This document shows, piece by piece, positions 1 through 7,169 of a stretch of DNA of 50,765 nt. The DNA comes from Ignavibacteriaceae bacterium (GTDB lineage Bacteria; Bacteroidota; Ignavibacteria; Ignavibacteriales; Ignavibacteriaceae): contig JACZKK010000028.1 of the NCBI GenBank assembly GCA_014860115.1, positions 1-50,765 of the forward strand, given 5' to 3'. The position numbers were made by a program, and so were the translations under genes. How positions within the stretch are numbered: position 1 is the first letter of the stretch; each line of letters begins with the position of its first letter. Below the pieces are notes generated by a model. The model did not search any database. It was not told where the DNA came from and saw only the letters and a program-made list of their open reading frames with translations.

Positions 1-261
1 GGGCCGCTTTACGAAGCTATGAGATATGGTATACCTGTTGTTTGTTCAAACGTAACTTCCCTGCCCGAAACTATGGGAAGCAGTGAGTTTATGTTTAATC
101 CAAATAACAGTGAAGAAATGTTGACCAGAATTAAAAAAGGATTGTTCGATGAGGAATTCAGGAAGAGAAATGTTCAAAATTCGCGAGACAGGATGAAGAT
201 ATTAGAAAAGAATAATTATGCTGAATGCTTCCTCAATACCTATAAAAAATTACTATCCTAA
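1..261 (+). CDS. Glycosyltransferase, GT-B fold (GT4-like), C-terminal fragment
   Basis: Only the last 86 residues lie in the window; the frame is open to the first base, so the gene starts upstream. The visible part begins with PLYEAMRYGIPVVCSN, the segment of GT-B glycosyltransferases in which a conserved Glu and a small loop bind the nucleotide-sugar donor, followed by the usual helical C-terminus with many charged residues. It probably adds a sugar in surface polysaccharide synthesis at the cytoplasmic face. It is the only plus-strand gene of the left-hand polysaccharide island and converges, with a 4-base overlap, on the next gene. Family assignment is good; the specific sugar cannot be told. 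Confidence 0.75.
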   Translation, partial: GPLYEAMRYGIPVVCSNVTSLPETMGSSEFMFNPNNSEEMLTRIKKGLFDEEFRKRNVQNSRDRMKILEKNNYAECFLNTYKKLLS

Positions 262-1040
262 TTATTTTTATTTTTTTTAGATAAGAATTTGTTGTCTGCT
301 TCTGTTTTACTTTTTAGTCCGGCTTGGAACAACTTTGTTAAACCCAAATCACTCAGTTTGATAATTACCTTAAACAATAAATCATTGTGTTTTTCTTTGG
401 ACAACATATGAAAAGCCTTATTATCAGAGTTTAAATGAAGATCAAATTTACGTGCAAGATGCTTTAATGTCTTCGCTGAATAAAAAGAAATATGCTGACC
501 TGATTCCAGACTATAATACCACCAATCGGATGGCTGCGGCGGTGTGTCTTTGAAAAGTCGTGTGGAGAAAATAATATTTCCAGAAATGTCCAGCATCTTA
601 TTTATTTCCGATATTGGATCGGTAAAATGCTCAAAACATTCGAAAGCTGTAACTAGTAAAACTCTATCCTGCTTATTGTGCTCGAAGCCTTTTGCGAAAA
701 GATTTTCTGCAAAAGGATCATACCAATAAAAGTCAAAACCGAAATCACGCATCATCCTCACAAAGATACCGTAACCACCTGCAAAATCAAGAAACTTATT
801 ATTGGAATCAAAGAAGGTAGAAATCACCGCTGCACTTCGCCTGGCAAAAAGGTTGTTGCGTTTTAGAATTCCGGTATCTGTAATTCCGATTGCTGATTGG
901 TAAGCTTCACCAAGCCAATAAGGATCTTCAGTCTGCAGAAAATCACATTCGGTACAGTGAAAGTACTTAATAATATGTTTAATTAAAATTTTACCTGAAA
1001 ATATTTCTCTTGATTCACTGGAACAAATTCTGCACTTCAT
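258..1040 (-). CDS. Class I SAM-dependent methyltransferase with N-terminal Cys4 zinc-binding motif
   Basis: The 260-residue protein starts with two CxxC pairs (Cys3/Cys6 and Cys29/Cys32), a likely zinc knuckle, followed by a Rossmann methyltransferase core: motif I DFAGGYG near residues 85-91, an acidic WYDPF near 105 and a FECFEH motif further on. This arrangement (zinc-binding head plus Methyltransf_23-type core) is common in polysaccharide clusters, where such enzymes modify nucleotide sugars or glycans; known zinc-headed C-methyltransferases of NDP-sugars are larger and have an extra C-terminal domain, which is absent here. The substrate is unknown. It lies just downstream of a glycosyltransferase gene on the same strand. 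Confidence 0.7.
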   Translation of the reverse strand: MKCRICSSESREIFSGKILIKHIIKYFHCTECDFLQTEDPYWLGEAYQSAIGITDTGILKRNNLFARRSAAVISTFFDSNNKFLDFAGGYGIFVRMMRDFGFDFYWYDPFAENLFAKGFEHNKQDRVLLVTAFECFEHFTDPISEINKMLDISGNIIFSTRLFKDTPPQPSDWWYYSLESGQHISFYSAKTLKHLARKFDLHLNSDNKAFHMLSKEKHNDLLFKVIIKLSDLGLTKLFQAGLKSKTEADNKFLSKKNKNN

Positions 1041-1050
1041 TTTATATCTG

Positions 1051-1944
1051 TCAGGAAAAATTTATAAAATTAATAATTCGTCTACTTAAAGTTAACTTAA
1101 AGAGTTTTTGTATTTCCTTTATTATTTCCTCATTTAATTCCGGACTTTGTCCCAACACGAGCTCTTTATTAAAAGCTTTGAGTTCAACATCTAATTTTGG
1201 GGATGAGGATGAGTGTGTTCCACTTTTATCAGTCCCGATATTTTTACATAATGGTACAATTGGATATAAACAATAAGCATTGTTTGTGAAATGTGCAAAA
1301 CTCCACCTGATTGCCCAAGAATCAATCTTCCCTTTTATTTGAGCTTTCAACATCGGTGTGAGATCTTGCCCTCCCCTATCAAATAAGTTTTGAACTTTCT
1401 TGTCTGAGATAAAAGCACTAAAATCTTTTACTTCCCAATCAACTTTTTCCCATCTTTCTTTCCAGGTTCCCCATCCCCAGGAAGATGCCCTGTAAGAAAT
1501 GAAAACATCTTCATTATACGTACGTGGAATTTTGATGGGGTAAGGATAGCCAGAAATAGAATAAATACTTTTGTTGTCTTGATAGAACATTAACGCTTTA
1601 TTCATAAAAGTCAGAAATGAAGGTAAAGTAACTATATCATCCTCCATTACAATAACCTGATCATTCTGTTTGAAGATTTCATTCACACCTGATATGACCG
1701 AATTAGCAAGACCAAAATTTCTTTCCCTCAATACTATTTCGATTCTATCAAATCCTTTTATCGTTCTAATATAATCCCTGACAGTTTTAACTTTTTGTAA
1801 ATCCTTATCATTCTTAGCACCATCAGAAAAAATAATCAGTTCGGAATTTCCGGCAAGAGTATTTTTTAATAGAGATTCGACAGTCCTTCTGGTGTGCTCA
1901 GGACGATTGTAAACGAAGAGAACTAGTGGTGCTATTTTATCCAA
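1051..1944 (-). CDS. Glycosyltransferase, GT-A fold (GT2-like / GNT-I-like)
   Basis: The protein of 297 residues opens with PLVLFVYNRPEHTRRTVESL, a typical N-terminus of GT-A enzymes that recognise a nucleotide sugar, followed by a FSDG motif near 39-42 and the metal-binding EDD at 101-103. The motif SSWGWGTWKERW in the middle is shared by many uncharacterised bacterial relatives found in O-antigen or capsule clusters. The start used here is TTG, because an in-frame stop lies five codons upstream and no ATG or GTG is available before the conserved region. It presumably transfers a sugar during surface glycan synthesis; donor and acceptor are unknown. Confidence 0.75.
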   Translation of the reverse strand: MDKIAPLVLFVYNRPEHTRRTVESLLKNTLAGNSELIIFSDGAKNDKDLQKVKTVRDYIRTIKGFDRIEIVLRERNFGLANSVISGVNEIFKQNDQVIVMEDDIVTLPSFLTFMNKALMFYQDNKSIYSISGYPYPIKIPRTYNEDVFISYRASSWGWGTWKERWEKVDWEVKDFSAFISDKKVQNLFDRGGQDLTPMLKAQIKGKIDSWAIRWSFAHFTNNAYCLYPIVPLCKNIGTDKSGTHSSSSPKLDVELKAFNKELVLGQSPELNEEIIKEIQKLFKLTLSRRIINFINFS

Positions 1945-2030
1945 ATTCGTTGCTATCAGTTAATAGATAATTTTTACCAGTGAAATATAATTTATTTGAT
2001 ATTAATGCTTCATCGTTTATAGATAATAAT

Positions 2031-2068
2031 AAAAAAACCTGCACTCCTTTAATAATTAAGAATGCAGG
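2031..2068 (-). terminator. Rho-independent terminator downstream of the LamG/T9SS gene
   Basis: On the minus strand CCTGCA pairs with TGCAGG, extended by wobble and AT pairs to about 11 bp, with an 8-9 base AT-rich loop; it is followed by a run of seven T. It lies 25-60 bases after the stop codon of the LamG protein gene, which it would terminate. Confidence 0.75.
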
Positions 2069-2092
2069 GTCAAATAAAAAATTGAGGAAGTT

Positions 2093-3457
2093 TTATTTAA
2101 GAAGAATCATTTTCCTTGTTGAGATTATATTATCAGCTGACAGAGTATAGAAATAAAATCCACTTGGCAAGCTACTACCATCGAAGTCAACTTGATAGTA
2201 TCCAGGATTTTTAATTTCGTCAACTAATTTTTTTATCTGTTGCCCAAGAGCATTGTAAACTATTAACGAGATAGGACTGGAATTCGGAACAGAATATTCT
2301 ATTACCGTTGCCGGATTAAATGGATTCGGGTAATTCTGAAAAAGATTAAACTCTGCGGGTGGCCCTCCAACTTCTAGCTCTGTTGAATATTCAAATTGAC
2401 CATTATAATCAATTTGCTTCAGTCTATAAAAAATCTTCTCCGAATTGACTCCGAACAAATCATCCATATACACATAATATTGCATCTCTGTTGTTGTACC
2501 TTTCCCCTCAACAAACCCTATGGTTCTCCAATCTCTATCTTCTGCACATCTTTCAATTTCAAAACCATAATTATTCAACTCGATAGCTGTTGACCAGTAA
2601 AGTTTAACGATACCACTTGCTGATTCTGCTTTGAATGAAATTAATTCAACAGGAATCACAGGGTCCGGTTGAACCAAATGAGCATCACCAGCAAGATCAA
2701 GATGATTGTGAAGAACTGAAAAGTCCCTCACATCATCAGCACCATCGTTGTTTATTCCAAGGTCTTCCAGCACATCAAAACGCCAGTAACCAACTAAACC
2801 ACTGTCAATTGTATTATAGTAGGCGGCATCCAAGGGTGCATCCTTAAGTGCAATTATTTGTTGACTATTTTTTTGATAATTCCAGATTCTAAGTTCATCC
2901 ATCTGACCATCAAAAAAATCTGATACTACATATTGTCCACTATGAAGCCTATAACCGTGTGCACCAACATAAAAATTATAGTCGTTGTTCAGAGCAGAAT
3001 AATTAAAGTTATTCTGGCTATTTTGTAAAACGCCGTTAATATACATTCTCATTCCCCCGGCACCCCAGGTAAACGCATAATGAAACCATTGGTTTAAGTT
3101 CTGCCAAAAATTATTGTTACTAATTACATCAACTTCTATTGAAGGTGGTTTCTGAACCCTCGACTTCAACCGCCCATTTGAATAATCAAAAAAGACATAG
3201 AGATCTCCGTTATTCCATTGTTCTTCATTCTTTGCTACAAATGCTTCTCCTTCATTTCCCCCGGGAAGAGATATACTGCTAACTTTAACCCATGCTTCTA
3301 TCGTTCCGTTTATTGTTGGAAAATATGGGTTGTTGAACGTGTTTGCGTAATCACCATTTCCATCGAAATCAACAGCATTCCCGAATGATGATTGAGAAAA
3401 GTTTTCAAGGCTAGAAAGAAGAAATAATAGTATGGAAAAAATTATTAAATTTTTCAT
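2093..3457 (-). CDS. Secreted LamG-domain protein with type IX secretion C-terminal sorting domain
   Basis: The 454-residue protein has an N-terminal signal peptide (MKNLIIFSILLFLLSS...), a LamG/concanavalin-like domain at about residues 25-230 (FDGNGDYANTF at its start and the closing SGLVGYWRFD), an FN3-like linker region around 270-365, and a C-terminal domain of about 85 residues beginning FNLFQNYPNPFNPATVIEYS and ending RKMILLK. The last element is a type A T9SS sorting signal of the form typical of Ignavibacteria, so the protein should be exported by Sec, carried across the outer membrane by T9SS and attached to the surface or released. LamG domains usually bind glycans. A strong GGAGGAG ribosome site precedes the ATG. 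The ligand is unknown. Confidence 0.88.
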   Translation of the reverse strand: MKNLIIFSILLFLLSSLENFSQSSFGNAVDFDGNGDYANTFNNPYFPTINGTIEAWVKVSSISLPGGNEGEAFVAKNEEQWNNGDLYVFFDYSNGRLKSRVQKPPSIEVDVISNNNFWQNLNQWFHYAFTWGAGGMRMYINGVLQNSQNNFNYSALNNDYNFYVGAHGYRLHSGQYVVSDFFDGQMDELRIWNYQKNSQQIIALKDAPLDAAYYNTIDSGLVGYWRFDVLEDLGINNDGADDVRDFSVLHNHLDLAGDAHLVQPDPVIPVELISFKAESASGIVKLYWSTAIELNNYGFEIERCAEDRDWRTIGFVEGKGTTTEMQYYVYMDDLFGVNSEKIFYRLKQIDYNGQFEYSTELEVGGPPAEFNLFQNYPNPFNPATVIEYSVPNSSPISLIVYNALGQQIKKLVDEIKNPGYYQVDFDGSSLPSGFYFYTLSADNIISTRKMILLK

Positions 3458-3517
3458 GATTCTCCTCCAGATATACTGATTTAGAGATTTATTTAAATAA
3501 ACTACAACGTAGGTTTT

Positions 3518-4822
3518 CTACTTCGTTACAAACCCAATACTATAAGGAGAACCATTCAAATTAAATCCAGTATAATAAATTCTGTCGTGATTATTTATTC
3601 TAATAAAATTTGGATACGCAATTTTATAAGATGCCCAATTATTATGAGTCTGATTTTTTGTGAAAAATGGATTTGATTCATCTTTTACCCAATTAATCGC
3701 ATCTACTGAAGTAGCTTTACCAAAACCAGTGCCTGCTGCATTCATATACAACATTTCGTATTGATTATTTTTTTCGTACACATTCGCATAATAAACTCCT
3801 GTTCCTTCCCAAGGTTGATCAGCGACAAGTATTGGATTCGATGGATGTCTGTTCCAATTGATTCCATCAGTTGATGTTGCCAGCCCAATTTTAAGCTGAG
3901 GTAAATCACGACCTAAATAATAAAGATAATAAATGCTATCCACCTTAATTACACAAGATGGTGCAAGTTGGAATTCCCATCCACTTGAAGCATACATAAC
4001 GGGATTTGGATGCTTAACCCATACTATTCCATCTGATGAAGTTGCTAAACCAATGTGCCAAGGTCCCTCCGGATCGGACCAACCGTGGTAATACATCTTG
4101 TATCCATTACCATCTTTTATAACTGTAGCGGCAGCAACTGCAGTTTCATCCCAACTCCCATATGAACCAGGAGAAAGCACTGGTCCAGAAACTGGTCTAT
4201 TCCAATTTATTCCATCAACTGATTGAGCAAGACCTATGTAACCAGAATAAGGGGAACCCTGAGCTGTGTAATACATCTTTATTAAGTTATTATCAAAAAA
4301 TAATTTGGGTTGAGCAACGCCACTAAAATCCCAATAATTTCCTAATGGAAAAAAAACAGGATTTCCAGGATGGTCTATCCAATTTCCCGGAGGCGGAACA
4401 CCCCATGTAACCCATATATAAACATTTCCAAAGCCAGCACCTGTTGGCTCTAAAACTAAATTTACCTGCGTCGTGAAGCCAGCAAAAATTTGAATCTCAG
4501 TTTCTCCTGTGTAAAGAACCATATTTGTACTATCACTTGCATCTACTTTAATATGCCATTCACCGGCCTGAATATTCTCTAAGAGAATATCGGCAGTAGA
4601 ATCTGATAATAAGTTCATGGTTCCAGAGATGGTATCGAATCCTTGTCTAGTAAGAAAGACTTCTATCCATACAATACCTTCTGGAGCGTTTGATTCGTCA
4701 ACCTTCAGAATTAATTTACCGGAATTGTTTTCATTTTCATCAGGTGAAGTAGGTACATTTTGCGTGCATTGAAGGAGTGAAAAAACTATTAATAAACCAC
4801 TTAAAATGATTAAGTTTTTCAT
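3518..4822 (-). CDS. Lipoprotein with five-bladed beta-propeller (GH43/GH32-like fold)
   Basis: A lipoprotein signal peptide ends in LLQC (Cys19 from the chosen ATG), followed by a Ser/Asp/Glu-rich linker, an Ig-like region (about 40-135) and a propeller of about 290 residues. The propeller shows recurrent blade motifs of the form S-x-DGI-x-W-x(4-6)-P (for example SVDGINWNR, SSDGIVWVK, STDGINWNR, SVDAINWVK) each preceded by a YYxG/YYL strand. Such repeats are typical of the GH43/GH62/GH32 superfamily and related phosphorylases. Catalytic acids cannot be assigned with certainty by eye, so hydrolase activity is unproven. An ATG four codons upstream is possible, but the signal peptide and the GGGG spaced before the second ATG favour the shorter form. 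Confidence 0.72.
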   Translation of the reverse strand: MKNLIILSGLLIVFSLLQCTQNVPTSPDENENNSGKLILKVDESNAPEGIVWIEVFLTRQGFDTISGTMNLLSDSTADILLENIQAGEWHIKVDASDSTNMVLYTGETEIQIFAGFTTQVNLVLEPTGAGFGNVYIWVTWGVPPPGNWIDHPGNPVFFPLGNYWDFSGVAQPKLFFDNNLIKMYYTAQGSPYSGYIGLAQSVDGINWNRPVSGPVLSPGSYGSWDETAVAAATVIKDGNGYKMYYHGWSDPEGPWHIGLATSSDGIVWVKHPNPVMYASSGWEFQLAPSCVIKVDSIYYLYYLGRDLPQLKIGLATSTDGINWNRHPSNPILVADQPWEGTGVYYANVYEKNNQYEMLYMNAAGTGFGKATSVDAINWVKDESNPFFTKNQTHNNWASYKIAYPNFIRINNHDRIYYTGFNLNGSPYSIGFVTK

Positions 4823-4973
4823 AGTTGACCCCATTAATAATTAGTTAATGAATTAACAACTTAATTAAACCTAATCCAATTAATTGATAAAAGCAATGAT
4901 TCAAAACCATACACTCAATTGTCGATTAACAATAATTTACGTTTGGTTTTTTGTAACGATCGTTCAATTAGTA

Positions 4974-5007
4974 CAAAAATATTCACTCATCAACAGAATT
5001 ATCTCAA
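4974..5007 (-). promoter_or_regulatory. Possible Bacteroidota-type promoter for the propeller lipoprotein gene
   Basis: Read on the minus strand, TTG is followed after 23 bases by TATTTTTG, which fits the TAnnTTTG element of the Bacteroidota primary sigma factor. It would give a leader of about 145 bases and overlaps the last codons of the upstream methyltransferase gene. The long leader makes this uncertain. Confidence 0.3.
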
Positions 5008-5703
5008 ACTAAATATTAAAGTGCTGAGTGTTTTAGCTACTAACTGATAATTCATTTGTTGTAGAAAACTAAAAATATTTGATTGCTCAGGTTTAACAAT
5101 ATTGAACTCCTTTTCTTCAACCATTATGAAATCAGGTTTGTAATTTCGCCAGTCATTCGACTTTAATACTTCAATGTCAAGTCCCTCAACATCTATGCTT
5201 AATAGGTTTATTTTTTGTCCTCCAGAAAGGTGTTCATTAAGTACACTGCTTAAGGTTTTAGTCTTCATATTAACAGTCTTAATAATTCTATAATCAGGAG
5301 ATTGATTTCTGAGTAGAGATATATCCTTTGAGAAACCATTAAGTGCGGGATCATTGAATATATAATAAGTTAATTCTTCTTCCGTTGAATTTATTGGTAT
5401 CTCAAGATTAATATCTCTGGGTCGAACTTTATCAAAATTGCGTTTACTACCTGGCATTGGTTCGATATTAATCCCTTGCCAACCTTGTTCATAAAAAAAA
5501 TATGTATTTGAAAATCTTTTCGGATGATGAGCACCAACATCTACATAAAATCCTTTCTCAATTTTTCCGTAAATCATTCTATACAAGATTAAGTCTTCAC
5601 CTTCCTGTGCATAAGATTTTTGATAGTACCTGTTAATAAATTTGTTATAAAAATTTAATGATGGATTATAGAGAAAAGACGGTAAGTGGTTTTTTAGCTT
5701 CAT
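4999..5703 (-). CDS. FkbM family methyltransferase
   Basis: The 234-residue protein has the hallmark FkbM pattern: YAQEGEDLIL near residue 31, motif I GFYVDVGAHHPKRFSNT near 51-67, the acidic GINIEPMP at the end of strand 2, and LLSIDVEGLD near 168-178. FkbM-family enzymes are SAM-dependent O-methyltransferases; in polysaccharide loci they methylate hydroxyls of sugars on glycan chains. It is cytoplasmic with no signal peptide. Its neighbours on the same strand are a flippase and a propeller lipoprotein, consistent with modification of an exported glycan. The exact substrate is not readable. Confidence 0.82.
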   Translation of the reverse strand: MKLKNHLPSFLYNPSLNFYNKFINRYYQKSYAQEGEDLILYRMIYGKIEKGFYVDVGAHHPKRFSNTYFFYEQGWQGINIEPMPGSKRNFDKVRPRDINLEIPINSTEEELTYYIFNDPALNGFSKDISLLRNQSPDYRIIKTVNMKTKTLSSVLNEHLSGGQKINLLSIDVEGLDIEVLKSNDWRNYKPDFIMVEEKEFNIVKPEQSNIFSFLQQMNYQLVAKTLSTLIFSLR

Positions 5704-5812
5704 AATAATTATTCCTTTCTAAAACAGCGTTCAAATCATTTTCAAATAAGCTAATAGGTGTATTTTCATGGTGTTCAAATAATATTAGTACAACTGAAAG
5801 CTGATTAAATCC

Positions 5813-7168
5813 TTAAATATTTTTTTTATTGCCGTATCTATTTTTTATGTGCTCCACCAGAGTTATCAAACTCAAAGATCTAAGCATCAACTTTAGTTGA
5901 AACTTGTATTCCAAATGAAATGAAGGGACAAATACAACAATAGAATAAGATACGAGAGTCGCTATCGCAGATCCAATAATTCCATAAGTTGGGATTAATA
6001 TATAATTAAATATTACGTTAATAATCATTCCAATAAAAGTTCTGTAGAAAGATAACTTGGTCAAGTTCTCGTTAATTAGATATTGACTGCTTGCAACTCC
6101 TAAAAAAACAGCAACCCCAGCCCAGATGTAAATCGTTAAAACTGGTGATGCTAAAATAAATTCTTTCCCAAACAACAACAGGATTATCTGATCTGAAAAT
6201 ATTGTAACAGGAATAGCAATCCCAATCGCTAGCCACGTTAGAAGATCATATAACTTCTGCATCCTATTATTGTAGAATTCAATACTAACATTTTTTGCAT
6301 TTACTATTGCAGGAAAAATTGAATTACATAATGTAACCGGAATGAAATACCATGCTTCAGATAATCTGACTGCAACGGAATAAAATCCAACTGCTTCATC
6401 ATTAATCATATTCTTAATCATAATTTGGTCAATCCTCATGTAGACCATGACCACAAGTCCGGATAGCATCAACGGCCAGGAATCTTTTAAAAGTGATGCT
6501 GCTAATGTTTTGGAATATTTCCAGCTAAAGATAGATAGTTTATTATGGTGATATACTGCAACAAGCCCAATCGCCAACGCTCCATATTCAAACACAACTG
6601 CATAAACAAAATAAATTAATGGAGCTTTGATGAGTATAAAAACTACTTTCAATACCGAGGATAGAATCACTGAGAACGATAAAGCATAAGCATTATATTT
6701 TGCTTCTACCTTTCCTCTGAAGTAATATTCGATAACAGAGAATGACTGAAACAAAAACGATCCGGAGAGTATCAATATCAGAATGGCTGAATAGGTCTCT
6801 TCACGTGTCAGAAATAAAGTAACCGCGATTATAATTATTGCAGTGACACTGCCCGCTAGCCTCAGGAAAAAAACTGTACCGTTAATCTCATCCTTCTTAT
6901 CCGGATACTTAACTATTTCGCGGGTAGTAATCGATTCAAGTCCAAGTGTGCTTAACGATGCGAACAACCAGAAGAAACTTAGTGCGTAGCTGAAGAGTCC
7001 GAAATCTTTTGGACCGAGATACCTGACGACAAAAATTGTAACGACGAAAGAAATCCCCATCCGCAGAATTCTCTCGAAGAAGAGCCAGGATGTATTGGTC
7101 AGATATTTCTTGAATGAATCTGAAGAAAAATCAATCTTCGTTTTTATTTTATCCCGGGTATCATCCAA
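5813..7168 (-). CDS. Oligosaccharide flippase, Wzx/MATE-MVF family
   Basis: A polytopic membrane protein of about 451 residues with 12-14 hydrophobic segments. It begins with the typical TSWLFFERILRMGISFVVTIFVVRYLGPKDFGLFSYA region of polysaccharide biosynthesis flippases (quoted here in outline: LGPKDFGLFSYALSFF is the diagnostic piece). These transporters flip undecaprenyl-linked oligosaccharides across the inner membrane. Start choice: a TTG just after the stop codon of the upstream YfhO gene, with a GGGGAA ribosome site 8 bases before it; a longer form starting at another TTG (base 7216) would overlap the YfhO gene by 47 bases and is less likely. The pairing suggests translational coupling with the YfhO gene. 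Confidence 0.85.
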   Translation of the reverse strand: MDDTRDKIKTKIDFSSDSFKKYLTNTSWLFFERILRMGISFVVTIFVVRYLGPKDFGLFSYALSFFWLFASLSTLGLESITTREIVKYPDKKDEINGTVFFLRLAGSVTAIIIIAVTLFLTREETYSAILILILSGSFLFQSFSVIEYYFRGKVEAKYNAYALSFSVILSSVLKVVFILIKAPLIYFVYAVVFEYGALAIGLVAVYHHNKLSIFSWKYSKTLAASLLKDSWPLMLSGLVVMVYMRIDQIMIKNMINDEAVGFYSVAVRLSEAWYFIPVTLCNSIFPAIVNAKNVSIEFYNNRMQKLYDLLTWLAIGIAIPVTIFSDQIILLLFGKEFILASPVLTIYIWAGVAVFLGVASSQYLINENLTKLSFYRTFIGMIINVIFNYILIPTYGIIGSAIATLVSYSIVVFVPSFHLEYKFQLKLMLRSLSLITLVEHIKNRYGNKKNI

Positions 7169-7169
7169 C

